NCBI GenBank assembly: GCA_023101725.1
Contig: JALJCO010007890.1
Location: 62,001-126,000 of the forward strand
Length of the DNA stretch: 64,000 nucleotides
Source: Atherinomorus stipes
Lineage: Eukaryota > Chordata > Actinopteri > Atheriniformes > Atherinidae
Reading direction: 5' to 3'
Made by a program: the position numbers and the translations under genes. The notes below the pieces were generated by a model, which worked only from the letters and a program-made list of their open reading frames with translations, made no database searches and was not told the origin of the DNA. Below, in pieces: positions 1-12,189 of the stretch (the stretch's first letter is position 1; the number at the start of each line of letters is the position of its first letter).

Positions 1-78
1 AGCCCCGCATCAATGTGCGCATACATGCATCAAGCAGCTCAGCCCCGAATGTGTGCATACATGCATCAAGCCAGCTTG
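1..78. repeat. Two tandem copies of a ~38-40 bp unit at the window edge
   Basis: The unit starts agccccg, holds gcatacatgcatcaagc, and is seen twice (about 1-40 and 41-78) with a small length difference. It may be the end of a longer minisatellite that continues to the left of the window. Confidence 0.6.
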
Positions 79-1738
79 CCGTTGCACATGTAACCTGTTT
101 CACCTCTGTTTCAGCCTCTATTTGTGGTTCAGCTGGTCATCTTGGATCTCCAGTGCCACCTCATTACTTTTTCTTAGGATACGTATCAATTCAGGGTTGT
201 CATATATGACAAGGCCTGCTGACTGGTTTTATGTAAATAATGGAGTTTAAAAACAGCAACTCTTCAATTTTATGTGCACTTTCTCACTGAGAATGTTTAA
301 CGGATTTCCTTTTTTATTTTCAGATATTTATTTTTGGTTTTTACCATTTTGATTTAACCTGAAAATACCCATTGAAATCATGATCTCTTTCACAAAAGTG
401 ATCTGGCCAAGAGTTGAGCAACATACATCAACATAAAAGAAAATGGCTCTACTCTTAGATGTTTCTCTTGTTTAAACTCTTTACTAGAAAGTAACTAGAA
501 AGTAAAACTCAGGAACATCATTCTGAAAACTTGCTGGAATTTTGTTTTACACCTCTGTCCTTTCGTGTAGTTGGCTTGTAATCACACATATACTGTACAA
601 ACATGGAACTAGTTCTGTTGGCTAGGTTAACATCGGTACTATTTTGGCAAAGTTTACTGTTGTCAGGAAAATAAAAGGGAGAAGTAGCTCATATTTGTGT
701 ATAATTGTGTGTACTGGGCCCCCAATTTAAATCCAGAACAAAGGTAACAACAGTACAGTTTGTGATAAAATATAAACAGTTACTGTATCGTCACATAGAA
801 CTCAGTAGTCATCCATCTTTGCCATTTGGACGACATTTAATGTAATCAGATAGAAGCTAATTGAAGAAGTAGGTGGACATTAATTTGTTCACAAAACAAA
901 TTCTGTATATTTTCTCAGCGCTGACTTTAAACACTCAATTTAGCAGTCATCATTTCAGGCTTTTTCCAGCCTGATACAACATCAGCACCCCAATGATGAG
1001 TAATTTCACCCCCTACTGTGCACATCTTATGTGTTTATCTGCACTCAATCATTCCTCCTGCAGTGCTCGTGAGCATCATAATGCCACTACCTGTTAAGTT
1101 CCACGTGTATTTGACCTACTATTCAGGGGTTGCTCTGGTTCAAACATTTATGGCTGAATAAAAGTTCATTTCAGCTTAATTCAGGTTACAGCAAAATCAT
1201 CTCAAGGCAATTTTTTTTTAAAGATGCAATCAAATTCAATCCTATTCATTGTAGTCCCGTTAGAATTAAAACAAATTGATTATATGAGCCACATTAGCCC
1301 AGTTTATAACTGTGTTCATGTCAGCCAACATATAAAGAGAGAATTACCCAGCTAAGGAAACCAAGGGATCATATCAAATCTTCCATTTGATCCATTTCCC
1401 ATTCCTAAACTGTACACGATGACAGCAAAGAGGAAAAACTCAATTTTGAAGCCAGGAGAATCAGAACCAGGAGGGGCAGCCATCTGCCTGTTTGGCTGGG
1501 CTGGAGCGTATCAGAGCCGCTCGTTGGACAACGTGGCAGAAACAGTGTCATCTTTTGTTAGTCAGTGATGTAGGTGAACCCAAATAAGTTGACTAAGGTG
1601 ATAGTGTAGCATCACCCCTCTGTCACACCATCTGCCTGGCACCCTGTCACACCAGCAGCGTTTCAGAGCAGAACGTCTCTGCAGCTGCTGGATTCTCCAG
1701 CTAACTCGATCGCACAAGAATTGCAATGTCACATGATG
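79..1738. other. Intron, nothing recognised
   Basis: AT-rich sequence with only short chance frames. I saw no splice-flanked coding segment, repeat boundary or RNA gene. Confidence 0.6.
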
Positions 1739-2315
1739 CAGGGTTCCTGTGGGGTCTTGAAAAGTTTTAAAAGTCTTCAAGTTGACAGCAGTGGTCTTAA
1801 ATTTTATATGGTACTTCTTAAATTATGTTTTACTACAAGGGATTTTAGTCACTTATGGCTCAGAACAATATAGAAGTTTTCTGTCAAATTGATTGCTTTT
1901 GCTTTAATCCCTGATTGAGTTAAAGTGTTTTGGAGAAATGTCTGACACACACCTACAAAGTGACTGTAGTTAACTGATTCCCTCCCGCACCAACCTGACA
2001 ATAAGAATTAAATTAAGAACAAACTTGTCACTGACTTTGCAAGTAGAAATGATCGAGGAACATTTCACGCAACACACACAGGAAGCCTTTATTTACATTG
2101 TGGATTTGTGAGTTTTTTAACATACAACATATACTGTTTTTGCCATATATGTGTGGTTGTTCATTTTATCTTTTTTGACATTATCTTTGTAAGCGTAGAG
2201 GGATCTGTGTTTTTGCCGGTGTGGCCGTGAAATGGGCAGTAAGTCTGTTCTAAGTGGTCTTAAAAAGGTCTTGAAAAGTCTTAAATTTAACTTGTAGAAA
2301 CATGTAGGAGCCCTG
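1739..2315. mobile_element. hAT-like non-autonomous element (577 bp)
   Basis: The left end cagggttcct and the reverse complement of the right end, cagggctcct, match at 9 of 10 bases. Both ends continue into related motifs built on ggtcttgaaaag. No convincing 8-bp target duplication was found, so the outer limits are less certain. There is no coding capacity. Confidence 0.5.
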
Positions 2316-5300
2316 TGTTTAAGACAATAAAACAGCAAAAGGATTATTTAGCCATTACGACACGTGGGTCATATGCTTCCTCTTTGTTTGATCACTTTTC
2401 CTTGTTTTTTGTGCACCTACCATGGATGAGTGAGTTAAAACGTTCAAACGTCTCGTCATCCATGGTGTCTAGTATCAAGTGAGACCTTTTGTCACCTGAT
2501 GGCTTGGTGCCCTTGACATTGGATATGACGCAATGTTGATATTTTAGAGTAAAATGTAATCCAGAATTTAGAATTGACCAGATCCACTTTGCTTTTCATC
2601 GACTGACTTTCTGCCAGAGCGATCCACTCTGCTCAATGTTGATGAGGTTTCCAAGCAGCAAAAATAAAACAGAATAGAACAGAATAGCCGCATAATTTCA
2701 GAGAATGCTAGACGCTTCATTGCCGCTTCAGAAACAGTGTGTGGTGCGTGTAGTGGAAGCATTCTGATCTCACATTTATGTTACATTATTCCTTTACTCA
2801 ATTACTGAAAATGAAAGAAAACAGAACGTTACTGAAATAAAAGTTTCATTACATGATTTTTTTTTACATACAGTAGATCTGAATCCATCATTTATGCAAA
2901 TGATGTAAAAGTTTATGTGCAACCAAACTCATCTGTATAAATGCTCAAACAGAAAAATGATTTGAAGCTGTGACTGTGATTATTGTCAAAATCTGTGCAG
3001 ATGTGCCAGCAGTCAGTCTCTGTTAGTCCTTTGCAACTGAGTGAGCCAAAGAGAACCTAAATATCCCACATCTGCCAGCATGTTAGTCTGTAAAGTGGAG
3101 GCCAAATGCTCAGTGGTGCCCACAACCTGAAGCATAGCTGAGAGGAGCTTTTAGTGTCCCAGCTAATTTGAATTAAGTACAGTATTAAGCCTGCTGGAGC
3201 TGCAGAGTGAATAGCCACTTCAACCTACACATCCCTGCTCTGAATATTTACAGGGTTTAAACTTGCTTTTTCTTTGCTTAAGGGGAAATTATGTATTCGA
3301 TGTGCAGCATGTTGGCAGAGCACGCACATCTGGCCTTTTGCGTGTCGGAGAGTAATGAAATTGTTCAAAGCAACGGAATCATGTGATAATATATTTTTAG
3401 CTTAAGTGTATATGTAAGTTTTGAGTCAAATTAGAAACTATGTACAGCCCAACTGAAGCGGTTAATACTTCCTCACAGACTTCTTTGATGCAATAAAACT
3501 GGTGCTGACAGACTCACTGCTCTTACGCACAAAATGGGAATTGATTTATTTATTAGACCTGTTTGTCCATTTTCTGCACATGTAGCCACAGAGGTTCTAG
3601 TTTCAGACACAATGTTTGGTCACACTTTGCATCCATCCATCACTTTGGTCAAGCACAAGCTGTGTTCAAACTTTGATGGAGAAAAAAGCTTTTTTCTCTC
3701 ACTGAGCATCGTCCACCCAGGTGGTAGATGGCGCTTTGGGACTGAAAATCTCTCTTCAATGAAAGAGATACCTGCATGTGAAAGATAGATAATATATCTG
3801 ATGGGGTGAAGGAGATTGGGCAGCTCCATGAATCAGGTACAAGGAGCTGGAAGGTCTGCTAATGACGACTGGGATGTTGGGGCATAAAAATGGCTTAAAC
3901 TATTTGTTAAACATGTGGAAGAATTGGAGGCCGACCAAGGAGCAGATGTCTGAGCGACAACGATGACGAGAATGTCTCTGTGAGATGTAACAGCACAAAC
4001 ACATGCTGATAAGCTCCACTCCTCCCTCTTTACCTCTTTCTGCCACAGCTTCTCTTTATCATGCTCAATAAATAATTACAATAAAGCAGAATGAGTCAAT
4101 TTACATCCTGGATGGCTTGGATCTGCTTCCAAAGCAGTCCTTCAGCATCGTAAAAAGCCTGAAAGTCATAAAAATTGTCAGAAAGAGATAATGGGTGCTG
4201 TAGAATGCATGTGCTGCATTTTCACTCAAGTCTGATTTCAGTGGGAGAAACAGACGCTCAAGGCTGTAAAATGTGTGTTTGCATGCAACAAATCTGTGGT
4301 TACTGCTAATGTATAAACCTCTGCCTTGAAGGGAGTGCATTAGGGGTGTAACAAAAAATACTATCTACATTGATTCAATGAACAATAAGCCAATAGCATC
4401 AATCCAAATGAAAAACATCAGTGAAACGCTGATGAGGTAATCATTTATATGATTTCTTTAAAAAAGAACATGTGAAATTGTTTTAATTTGCTATGCAAAT
4501 ATCACATATTTTCCCAATTAATCAATACATTTCATCATGACCAAATTATGAATTTACATCCCCAATACAAAACATCAGCTTGTATTTGAGCTGCGCCATT
4601 GCTGCACTTTGGGAATTCACTGGGTGAAAATACAGCCATGGCGGCCCAGTATGACTGAGTCATGGTGAGTCACGCGTCTGGGTCTGCATTTGTGATTGCT
4701 GGGAGGAAGTAATGACTAGTATTAAGCTACATTATAGGCTGTAATGAAAAATGATCAAACTTTCTACCAAGAATCTTATTTTCTATTGGAGACACATCTA
4801 TTGATCCATATAGCGCACTGAATTATTGCCCAGTCCTAGGATATGTAAACATAGACCTAAATGTTTTAAAATACTACATACAAACATAAAAGTCACATCT
4901 TGGCTCAATAATAGATAATCCGCACACCGAAAGACTGTTACTGTCTAGTCTATCCCTTAACTTTCACTATGACTCAACCACTGAGCCATATCTGCCAATT
5001 AACGCCAGCACTGATTCATTGCAACTTTTGCACTTTTAGGTTGGCTGTGATCTTAATTTATCTACTTTTGTACTCATTTAAATATACAATGTTTCCCACT
5101 ATGTCAGATGCATGTGTGTAATGAAATATTTGACAGCTCTGTATACAAAGTTGCTGCATCTGCGTGAAGCAGTGACTGTTAAACAATGCACACAAACAGC
5201 ACAAACACTGGAAACTCAACTTTCTGCTCCATCATTAACTGAAATGCATCAAAGTTAATCTCAGGTGTTAGGAATTAAATTCATGCAAGTGAGTGGAAAT

Positions 5301-6109
5301 GAAACGAAGTGAGAAATCACTAATATTCAGTTGGACTTCACAGTCAGGGGAATCTCCTCTGACCTGAAAGAAAATAGAGAAAGATTAGAAAATTATTTTG
5401 ATAATAAAGAATTAATTAGTTTGAATTCAAAGGAAAGCTAGTTGACAGAAAGGTGAGAATTTTTAATAAAAGCATAACAAAAGAAAATGTACACCCTGGA
5501 TTCAGATTCAGATTTACTTCAAAATAGAATTCCTTTCAAGTTTAATCTTACTTCTGCTAACAAACCGGCAAAAAACTGCAGCCAACTTACCGGATAACTT
5601 CCCTGGTGGAGAAAAACATATAATTGTGACTTAAAACTCTGTGAGCAGTCTGCAAACTGACATTTGACCCTCGTTCTAATGCCTTCCTTTCCTGCATCCC
5701 GGCAGCTTAGCAATACTTGATAATAAGTTAACTCTTCCAAGAAGAAACTTCTTTTCTTTGAAGCGTATTTTGCCTGAAAATACTTTGATGTGAAATCTAA
5801 AGAACCAGATTATGGTACCTTCCCTGTAAAGGTGTAAACAGCTTTACCAGCCTATTTATGCAGTTTTACACTAAAATCTGTCTCCGTTTGCGTCGCCTTC
5901 TAAAAAAGAAAAAAAGCTGCACCCATCTCAAATGCCGGGATCAAATGCATCAGTTACACGGCAGCTGCAGCAATCATAAATCATTTAAGGAAGGGCTCTT
6001 ATTGCGGATCAAACTTAAAAGATGGAAGATGACGATGAGAAGAAGTGCGAGTCTGTCTTTCTTTGCCTGTTTAATTTATTTTTCACCTTGTATTTCATGC
6101 CAATACAGT
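2316..6109. other. Intron, mostly unremarkable
   Basis: A small perfect inverted repeat (11-bp arms at 2419-2429 and 2456-2466) and possible hAT end fragments near 4341 and 4838 are the only structures seen. Reading frames here are short and look like chance. Confidence 0.55.
4341..4838. mobile_element. Possible hAT end fragments
   Basis: 4341 starts taggggtgtaac, a common teleost hAT-type 5' end. 4838 ends ...ttgcccagtccta, the inverse of another common hAT-type end. The two ends do not match each other, so these are probably remnants of two elements. Limits are approximate. Confidence 0.3.
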
Positions 6110-6480
6110 AAAGACATGGCTGTGAGAAAAGGAGGGGCTGGATTGTAGAAAGATGAGACAAGAGGAGGAAATTGCTTGGGGGAAGAAATGGATGAGATGG
6201 GAGATTAAGGGAAGGGTGAGGACAGGGGTGAGGAGGGCAATAGAAAGCACATGAGAATGATGAAACAGAGGGGAGAGGAAAGGGTGAAAGCCAGAGATGT
6301 GGCGAGTGAAAAGCAAAAAAGACAGGGATCAAAACAGAATATAAAAGGGGAATAAAGGGCAGGAGAGGATGAAATGAGAGGTAAAAAATCCCTGAGCTGA
6401 GAAAGAAAGAGGGGAGAAGTGACAGAGGTGAAGAGGAGCAGAGGAACGGTGAAGAGAAGAGGACAGGGAGGAGGCTGGTA
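6110..6480 (+). repeat. Polypurine (A/G-rich) tract
   Basis: About 370 bp in which the + strand is overwhelmingly A and G (blocks such as gagaggaaagggtgaaag), with scattered pyrimidines. It yields overlapping Ser/Pro/Leu-rich frames on the opposite strand, which I regard as artefacts of composition. It may be an eroded GA/GGA-rich simple repeat. Confidence 0.75.
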
Positions 6481-6959
6481 CCCCTGTGGTTTTGCTTGGG
6501 GGAGGTCTGGACCTGCTACCTCTCTTAATGAGCACCGTGGAGAGTGTGTGTCGAGCGGTATTCCACTGTGTTGAAAAGTGTGTGCTTTCTGCCTTTCTGT
6601 CTGTGTTCCTGCCTGTACGTGTGTGTGTGAGGGTTTATTCCCATGGCTGTGTGTGCTCTTGTAGATCTGTGCTTGTCGGGGCCAATCTGAGTGGCAGACC
6701 TTGTTAAAGTTAAGGATGGAGGCAAAACCTCTGCAATCTAAGATCTTCAAATGACCAAACCTGCTTTATGTCTCCTACTGTATGAGACATTTCCTGTCTT
6801 GTACTGTTTTTATGTTGACTTGACAAAAACAACATACTGAAATCCAGTTACACTAAAGATCATTCAGTAAACACTCACGCTGGAGAAAGCATTTTCTTTT
6901 TAACTTTAACCAACTCAAAAACCTCTTCAACTGATATTTCACATGGACTAAAGACAAAC
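6481..6959. other. Intron, nothing recognised
   Basis: GT-rich at about 6540-6670 (imperfect TG repeats), otherwise unstructured. Confidence 0.5.
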
Positions 6960-6967
6960 ATGTCAAA

Positions 6968-7717
6968 CATACTTGTCAACATTGGGTAGGGAGATTATTT
7001 TCATATCGACCCAAGGGATGTACAATAACTTAAAAAAACAACAACAACAACAACAAAAACCAATACCGATAATTGCTAAATTTCAGCTTCTAAAGGTGGT
7101 TACCAATAAATGATAACAGATTACGCACACATACTACCTATCATCAAGCATAAAGAATCAAAATTCCCAACTGTATGGGGTACTTAGTGTCTAAAATAAG
7201 AAGGGAAATTGGTTTGGAGGCAGCATGGGGCCTTACCTGTGAAGCAGCAGTTTTCTTTCCCCAATCACAATATCTCAGTGAGAAAAGCTTAAAACTGGGA
7301 TTTTCAACTTCTGCACGGTCATTCTTCCATCTGTATGGGTAACAACTGCAAGCTGACGCAAGCTCTACATATCCACACACATGCACACATACAGGCATGC
7401 ATGTATGCATGCTCTCATCATATGCACACAGAGCAAAACATAAAAATTAAGCAACGAAATTCGCTTTTCAGTCACTTTAAGATCACACAGACAGCATCTG
7501 AGTGATGACTTTTTCGTCTTCTTCTTCTTGTGTTCTGGCAGGCTGTACAACGTAAAGGTTGCCAGATACTGTGACAAATATTCCTCACAAGCTTACTTGT
7601 TTGCTTAACTGTAAAAATTGGGATATTAGCGGGGTAAATTACTGATCGGGAACATGACAGGAGATAACTAAAAAAATTGGGAGTCTCCCATGTGAATCGT
7701 GAGAGTTGGCAAGTATG
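6968..7717. mobile_element. hAT MITE (750 bp) with perfect target duplication
   Basis: The left end catacttgtcaac and the reverse complement of the right end, catacttgccaac, match at 12 of 13 bases. The 8-bp sequence atgtcaaa lies directly outside both ends (6960-6967 and 7718-7725), the target-site length of hAT elements. The interior has an (AAC)n run at about 7040 and no transposase. It is a non-autonomous copy and, since the duplication is intact, probably not very old. Confidence 0.85.
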
Positions 7718-7725
7718 ATGTCAAA

Positions 7726-9071
7726 GCATCATGGGGCAATACCAAGCGGCAACCTCTGGCAAGAAAAATGAAGCTACTTCGTGTTTACCAAAAGTTGTAG
7801 TTCACCCCTCGTCCACTAGGGGCTGTCTACAAAACAGAGTCAATGGGCACTATGCACAACTCCATTATTCCTTTCATTACTGTAAAAAAGTGATCAATCA
7901 GTCAGAAAAGTATGACATTTTCTGACAGCCTGTTACACTCATGTCACAAGTGTGAGAGGGGAAAACTGACACTTCTCTGTTGACATGAAACCATCTTGAC
8001 ACTGGAAGATAAGCTGGTTTTTGGTTTAATATGATATAACATGATGGATGGAATTGATATTTTAGTTTAATGTTTTAGATTCTGAAATTCCAAATTAATT
8101 TTGAGACAGTTTCCTAAAAACAAAACAAAAATAAAACAAACAAACAAACACACAAGAAACTCAAATATGTTCTTTAAAATTGTGCATTTATAAGCTTTTG
8201 TCAAGAAAAACCTTAAAATATCTGGAATGATGCCTGTGGGAACCAGAAGTATAAGCCATGGCTAAATTTTCTTAGCTTGTGCAAATGAATAGCTGTAAAT
8301 GGGGCCTTGCAGATTCCAAGGAATCCTCAGCCACTGCATTGATGGCTGACTTATTATAACTTATAAAATCATAATTGACATTTTTAAAAGGTAAAACTGT
8401 TTTTTAGTCAACACATTATTCCACAGGAGTTTGTGGAAAAGCCACTGAAAATGAGCCCGCTTACATGCAGATACAGATAATCCAAGTGATCATGTAAACA
8501 GCAAAATCTGATACTCTTTATCAGATAACTACCATGATTGGATTATGAAAAATCGGATTTACACAGATAGAGTTCTCCCCAATACATTTATGTCTTTTTG
8601 CGTGTACCTCCAGTCTCAAAAACTTCTTTAAATTGTAATCTTTTTTTAGGATTTATTTACTTATACTGTACTTATTCATGATAAGACAGAAAAAATCCTG
8701 CCTGATGCTGTAAGAAAATACCATAGCTGTAAGATGGCGCCCTTCCACATCACCCTCATGTTTTTTCCAGCTTACTGGGTAAGTTTGGTGGGTTGCAGAG
8801 GTCCAGCTCATCTGCAAAGCAGCAGCAAAGAATGTTGTTTTAAAGTTAAGAAACTTAAAAAAAATGACTTGACTTTGAATAATTGCTTCAGGTTAAAGTG
8901 TTTTTTGACCATTGAATATATCAATTTTTCTCATATAAAATAAAAAAGCACAGCCAGCTTTGGCCAGTGTAAGGTTATGCAGATCCACCTTCAAGTAGTC
9001 AAGCTCTCACTGAGTCCACGTCAACTGATTGATCTACCCCATTTACACATCCATTTGCACATATTAAGCAG
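7726..9071. other. Intron with one short dispersed motif
   Basis: 7841-7863 (caatgggcactatgcacaac plus tcc) matches a motif found at 34411-34433 and, inverted, at 34611-34633, so a small repeat fragment is likely here. The rest shows nothing. Confidence 0.45.
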
Positions 9072-9243
9072 TGATTCTCAGCTGGTGGGTCAAAAGTGGG
9101 CCACAGACCTGTTTTTAGTCAGTCAGTCAGCCTTTACCTCGACAAAATGTTGTCGGGATCAAAGATCATCCCCAGTTCTCCCATTGATGCCACCAGATTC
9201 CAGTCTCTGATGTCAGTGGAACACCTCAGGTTGAAGTGAGCAC

Positions 9244-10429
9244 GAGGGTTGTCACGATACTAAAATTTCAAACTATCGATATCTATAAAAATATTCGATA
9301 CTCGATACCATATTTGTATGAACTTAAACATCTCTTATCTTATGCTAGTTGAATAAATGCAAATAAATCCAAAAAATATACCCAAATATAATGCAATTTG
9401 ACAATATTTTAAGGTTGTTTGAGGTATTTTTTTTAAAACGTAAAACATAAAAAAATAAAAAAGTAACAATAGTAAAAAATATACAAACAACAGTTTTCTG
9501 AGGTAGTGAAAAAAAACAGCAAAAACATGGTTTTAACTCTGCAAAATATAATAATAATAATAATGATAATAATAATAATAATAGCAACAATGACACCATT
9601 TTTTTTTTTTTTTTTGGTTTGAGGTAAACACAAAAAAATAATTAAAACAACATTTTGAGGTATTAAACTATACCTGTAGACAGCAACCAGCTCTGAACAG
9701 GGCAACAGTACTCATTTGTTCATTTGTCATAAAAGTATTGGTGAAATGAAGGAGTTCTGTTGCAGGTAATGTTCTAATGCAGGTAAGACCCACTCCCGCT
9801 GCCTCCTTCACCCGCATTATATAGCGATCATACACAGACGGCAAGAAATGTGAATATCATCCGAAGAAATTAGAGTGACACATAAATGTTACTGGTGAGT
9901 TAATACACATATTCCTAGCAATAAGGTCCAGGTTGGGGAATGCGAACTAGCAATGGCGCTCACCGTCACTAATAATGGGTTTTTAAGTTACATGATAAAC
10001 GGGAGCTTTAAGTAACTAACCTGTCGGAATTCATCATGAAGGCCAGGATGTCGGTCCTTCATATGTTTCGCCAGGTTTGCTGTGTGCTGCTGGATTTTGT
10101 TGTGACCGCTTTGACGCACTGTTTGCACACAGGCCTGTCTACGTCTTTTGGTTTTCCTTCGTCTGCTGCATGCCAAACACTTCCAAACAAGACTTTTTCC
10201 TTTTTCATTTTCTAATAAGACTAGCTGGCCTTGACTTCCAGCAACATGAGAAACATGAGCTGTCAGGATCTCTGCCTGCCTGTCGGTCAGCCGCTGTTTA
10301 CCTGGCCGGCTGCTGCCTGTCGAGTTCGTGCGCACTGCAGTATTGATACCATGGCAAATTAGTATTGTATCCAGATACGGCGTTTGAGTGTTGATACTTT
10401 ATGGAGTATCGATATTTTTGACAACCCTA
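9244..10429 (-). mobile_element. hAT element (1186 bp), internally deleted, with BED-finger exon
   Basis: The ends read agggttgtcacgatac on the left and the inverse of agggttgtcaaaaat on the right, followed by cgatactcgatacc-type motifs on both sides. The 8-bp target duplication gtgagcac is perfect (9236-9243 and 10430-10437). On the - strand near the right end lies a BED zinc-finger coding segment, listed separately; the catalytic part of the transposase is absent. This is a defective derivative of an autonomous hAT. Confidence 0.85.
10021..10335 (-). pseudogene. hAT transposase N-terminal exon with BED zinc finger (fragment)
   Basis: The 105-residue segment has W51-K-C53-x2-C56, a basic stretch, then NLAKH91-x4-H96-P, the Cys2-His2 spacing of BED fingers that bind transposon ends in hAT and ZBED proteins. 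After ...HDEFRQ the DNA reads CAG|gttagt, a consensus donor, so the frame beyond it (to a stop at about 9988) is probably intron. No in-frame ATG exists at the 5' end; the first codon shown is GTG, so either an upstream exon is missing or translation starts elsewhere. The RNase-H-like catalytic domain and dimerisation region are not in the element. Best read as a relic of a transposase gene, not a host ZBED gene. Confidence 0.7.
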
Positions 10430-10587
10430 GTGAGCACTACTTCAGTTTTTTAGGGCAGTGTCTTTCAGTATGAAGTAATAAGAAGAAAGTTTAATTATAT
10501 ATTGATTCTTTTGAGTTGCACTTTTTGTTTAATTTAATTCAGTTTAATTTAAGTTTGTGGTTAAAATCTGCAATGTCAGTTGTCATA

Positions 10588-11084
10588 TGGGCCTTTTCCA
10601 TTGCAGCTGCACACGGCACGGTACAGCACAGTACAGCACCACACGCTAAAGACGACCAGGACGGTTTTTGTTTCCACACAGGAGAAAGAGAAGTCTACCA
10701 CCTGGAAGTGGGCCGAGTAGACGTGGTTGAGACTCCCGTGACATCACTACCGTGCCACGTCGTGGGCAGTAAAGTAAAAACAACACTGGAGGCATTGGAC
10801 GATGTCGAGCTGTTGTTTTCTCTGTGGCTTGTAGTCACCGAAAACAGAGCCAGATATCTTTCAAAGAGGCGAGGTGAAACGCGTATGACGCCTTCCTTTG
10901 GCTAATCAGTGGAGAGCCGTCAGGTACGTCACGTTTAGTATAGGTTCAGCACGGTTAAGAGCTGGCTCTGAAACAGGTGCGAAAAATCGTAACGGCTTAT
11001 AATGGGGTTTTCCCAGAGGAAACACAAATAAAGCGTGCCGTGCAGTGTGGAAAGGATACGAAAATTGGCAGTGGAAAAGGCCCA
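10588..11084. mobile_element. MITE with gggccttttcca ends (497 bp)
   Basis: The left end tgggccttttccattgc and the inverse of the right end, tgggccttttccactgc, match at 16 of 17 bases. Inner motifs (gcacggtacag / gtgccgtgcag) are also inverted. The 3 bp ata flank both ends, a weak target-duplication signal that would suit a Harbinger-type element, although similar ends occur in hAT MITEs. A 129-residue chance frame crosses it; it resembles no transposase. Confidence 0.65.
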
Positions 11085-12152
11085 ATAGATTCAGTGAGTA
11101 TCCTCAGCTTAATTTTATTTATCACTGATTTAGAAGAACTTTTTATTTACTTCTCAGCTACACTTTTTATGACATATTGTGCATGAAAGCACCAACTGAA
11201 CCTGTTAAAAATGGGTGTTAAAGAAATATTTTTAAGCCTATGTTTAAACTTTTATTAAGGGACAGAATATTATAACAATTACAATATTTGTAATCAGAGA
11301 GTGGGTACTTGGCTATGTCTGAGTTTTTTTTGGATTTACTTCTCATGCATGTAAGCACAATTAATTTTGAACAGAACCATATTTTCATTAAATAAATTTG
11401 AGAAGTTAAAATTTTTCCTCAGTTTTAGTGGCAGCTTATCATTGAGGGCGATACTGGGTCTTGAACCCACACACAATGAGAATCACTGGTCTAAATTGTT
11501 ATTATTTTCCCACATTGTTGCCTCACTTCCAACCTTGCTCCTTCCTTTAAAATGTCTACCTTGATCTGTTATGTTGCTCCCTCAACCATTCAGTGTTGCC
11601 TATAGAAGAGTAGTAATTTCCCAGAACAGATCCAATTACTCGGCTGAAAATTGCTTTTAACTGTCACTATGATTGATGATGGTTTTAATTATCTTTTAAA
11701 TGAGATTGGTCCTGACAGACACATCTGCATCATCACAGCATCTGTGTTTGATTAAAGAGTTTTTTGTTTTTTTTATGCAAGTGATGTTTCAGGAAATTCA
11801 CATTTCATAGTCAGAGGTGGAAAAAATTCTGAAAGCTATAATTAAGTAAAAGTATATTTACTTTGTCTAAATTCTACTCAAGTACCCATCTAAAAGTAAA
11901 ATAAGTACTTAATTAAGATTTGAGTTAAAGTTACTTTATTATTTAAAGTACTTGCTGTAAAACGAACGAGTTATAAATCCAATCCTATTTTTTTTTTATC
12001 AACTTTTACAATACTACAATAAAAAACAGAGGAAATAAAACCAAATCAAAGTATCCAAGATAATGATAGATACTGTTGAGCAATTCCCCATCAACACACT
12101 GCACTTATTTTCTTTCTATATCAAACATAAATCATATGAAGAGTTCTTTTCC

Positions 12153-12182
12153 AAAACGAGTTAACCACCATTTAGAAAAAAC
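12153..12182. repeat. Left arm of 30-bp inverted repeat around the Tc1 site
   Basis: Perfect inverse of 13950-13979. Without Tc1 the arms would be about 145 bp apart, so the hAT carried a hairpin-forming region before Tc1 landed in its loop. Confidence 0.85.
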
Positions 12183-12189
12183 AGACTTA

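Larger units (their letters stand above)
9072..11488. mobile_element. Probable old hAT element split by two later insertions
   Basis: The left end cagtgattctcagctggtgg resembles a widespread fish hAT 5' end. The right end, reverse complemented, reads cagtgattctcattg. Two other elements (9244-10429 and 10588-11084) lie inside. No good 8-bp duplication was seen outside (atattaag against gtctaaat), so pairing these two ends as one element is an inference. No transposase remains in the host portions. Confidence 0.5.

Noticed and set aside
6015..6750. Long - strand frames up to 181 codons
   Set aside because: They are Ser/Pro/Leu/His-rich translations of the polypurine tract, with no domain, splice context or start context.
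10516..10905. A 129-codon + strand frame
   Set aside because: It crosses the left boundary of the MITE at 10588, so it cannot be an old gene, and shows no domain.
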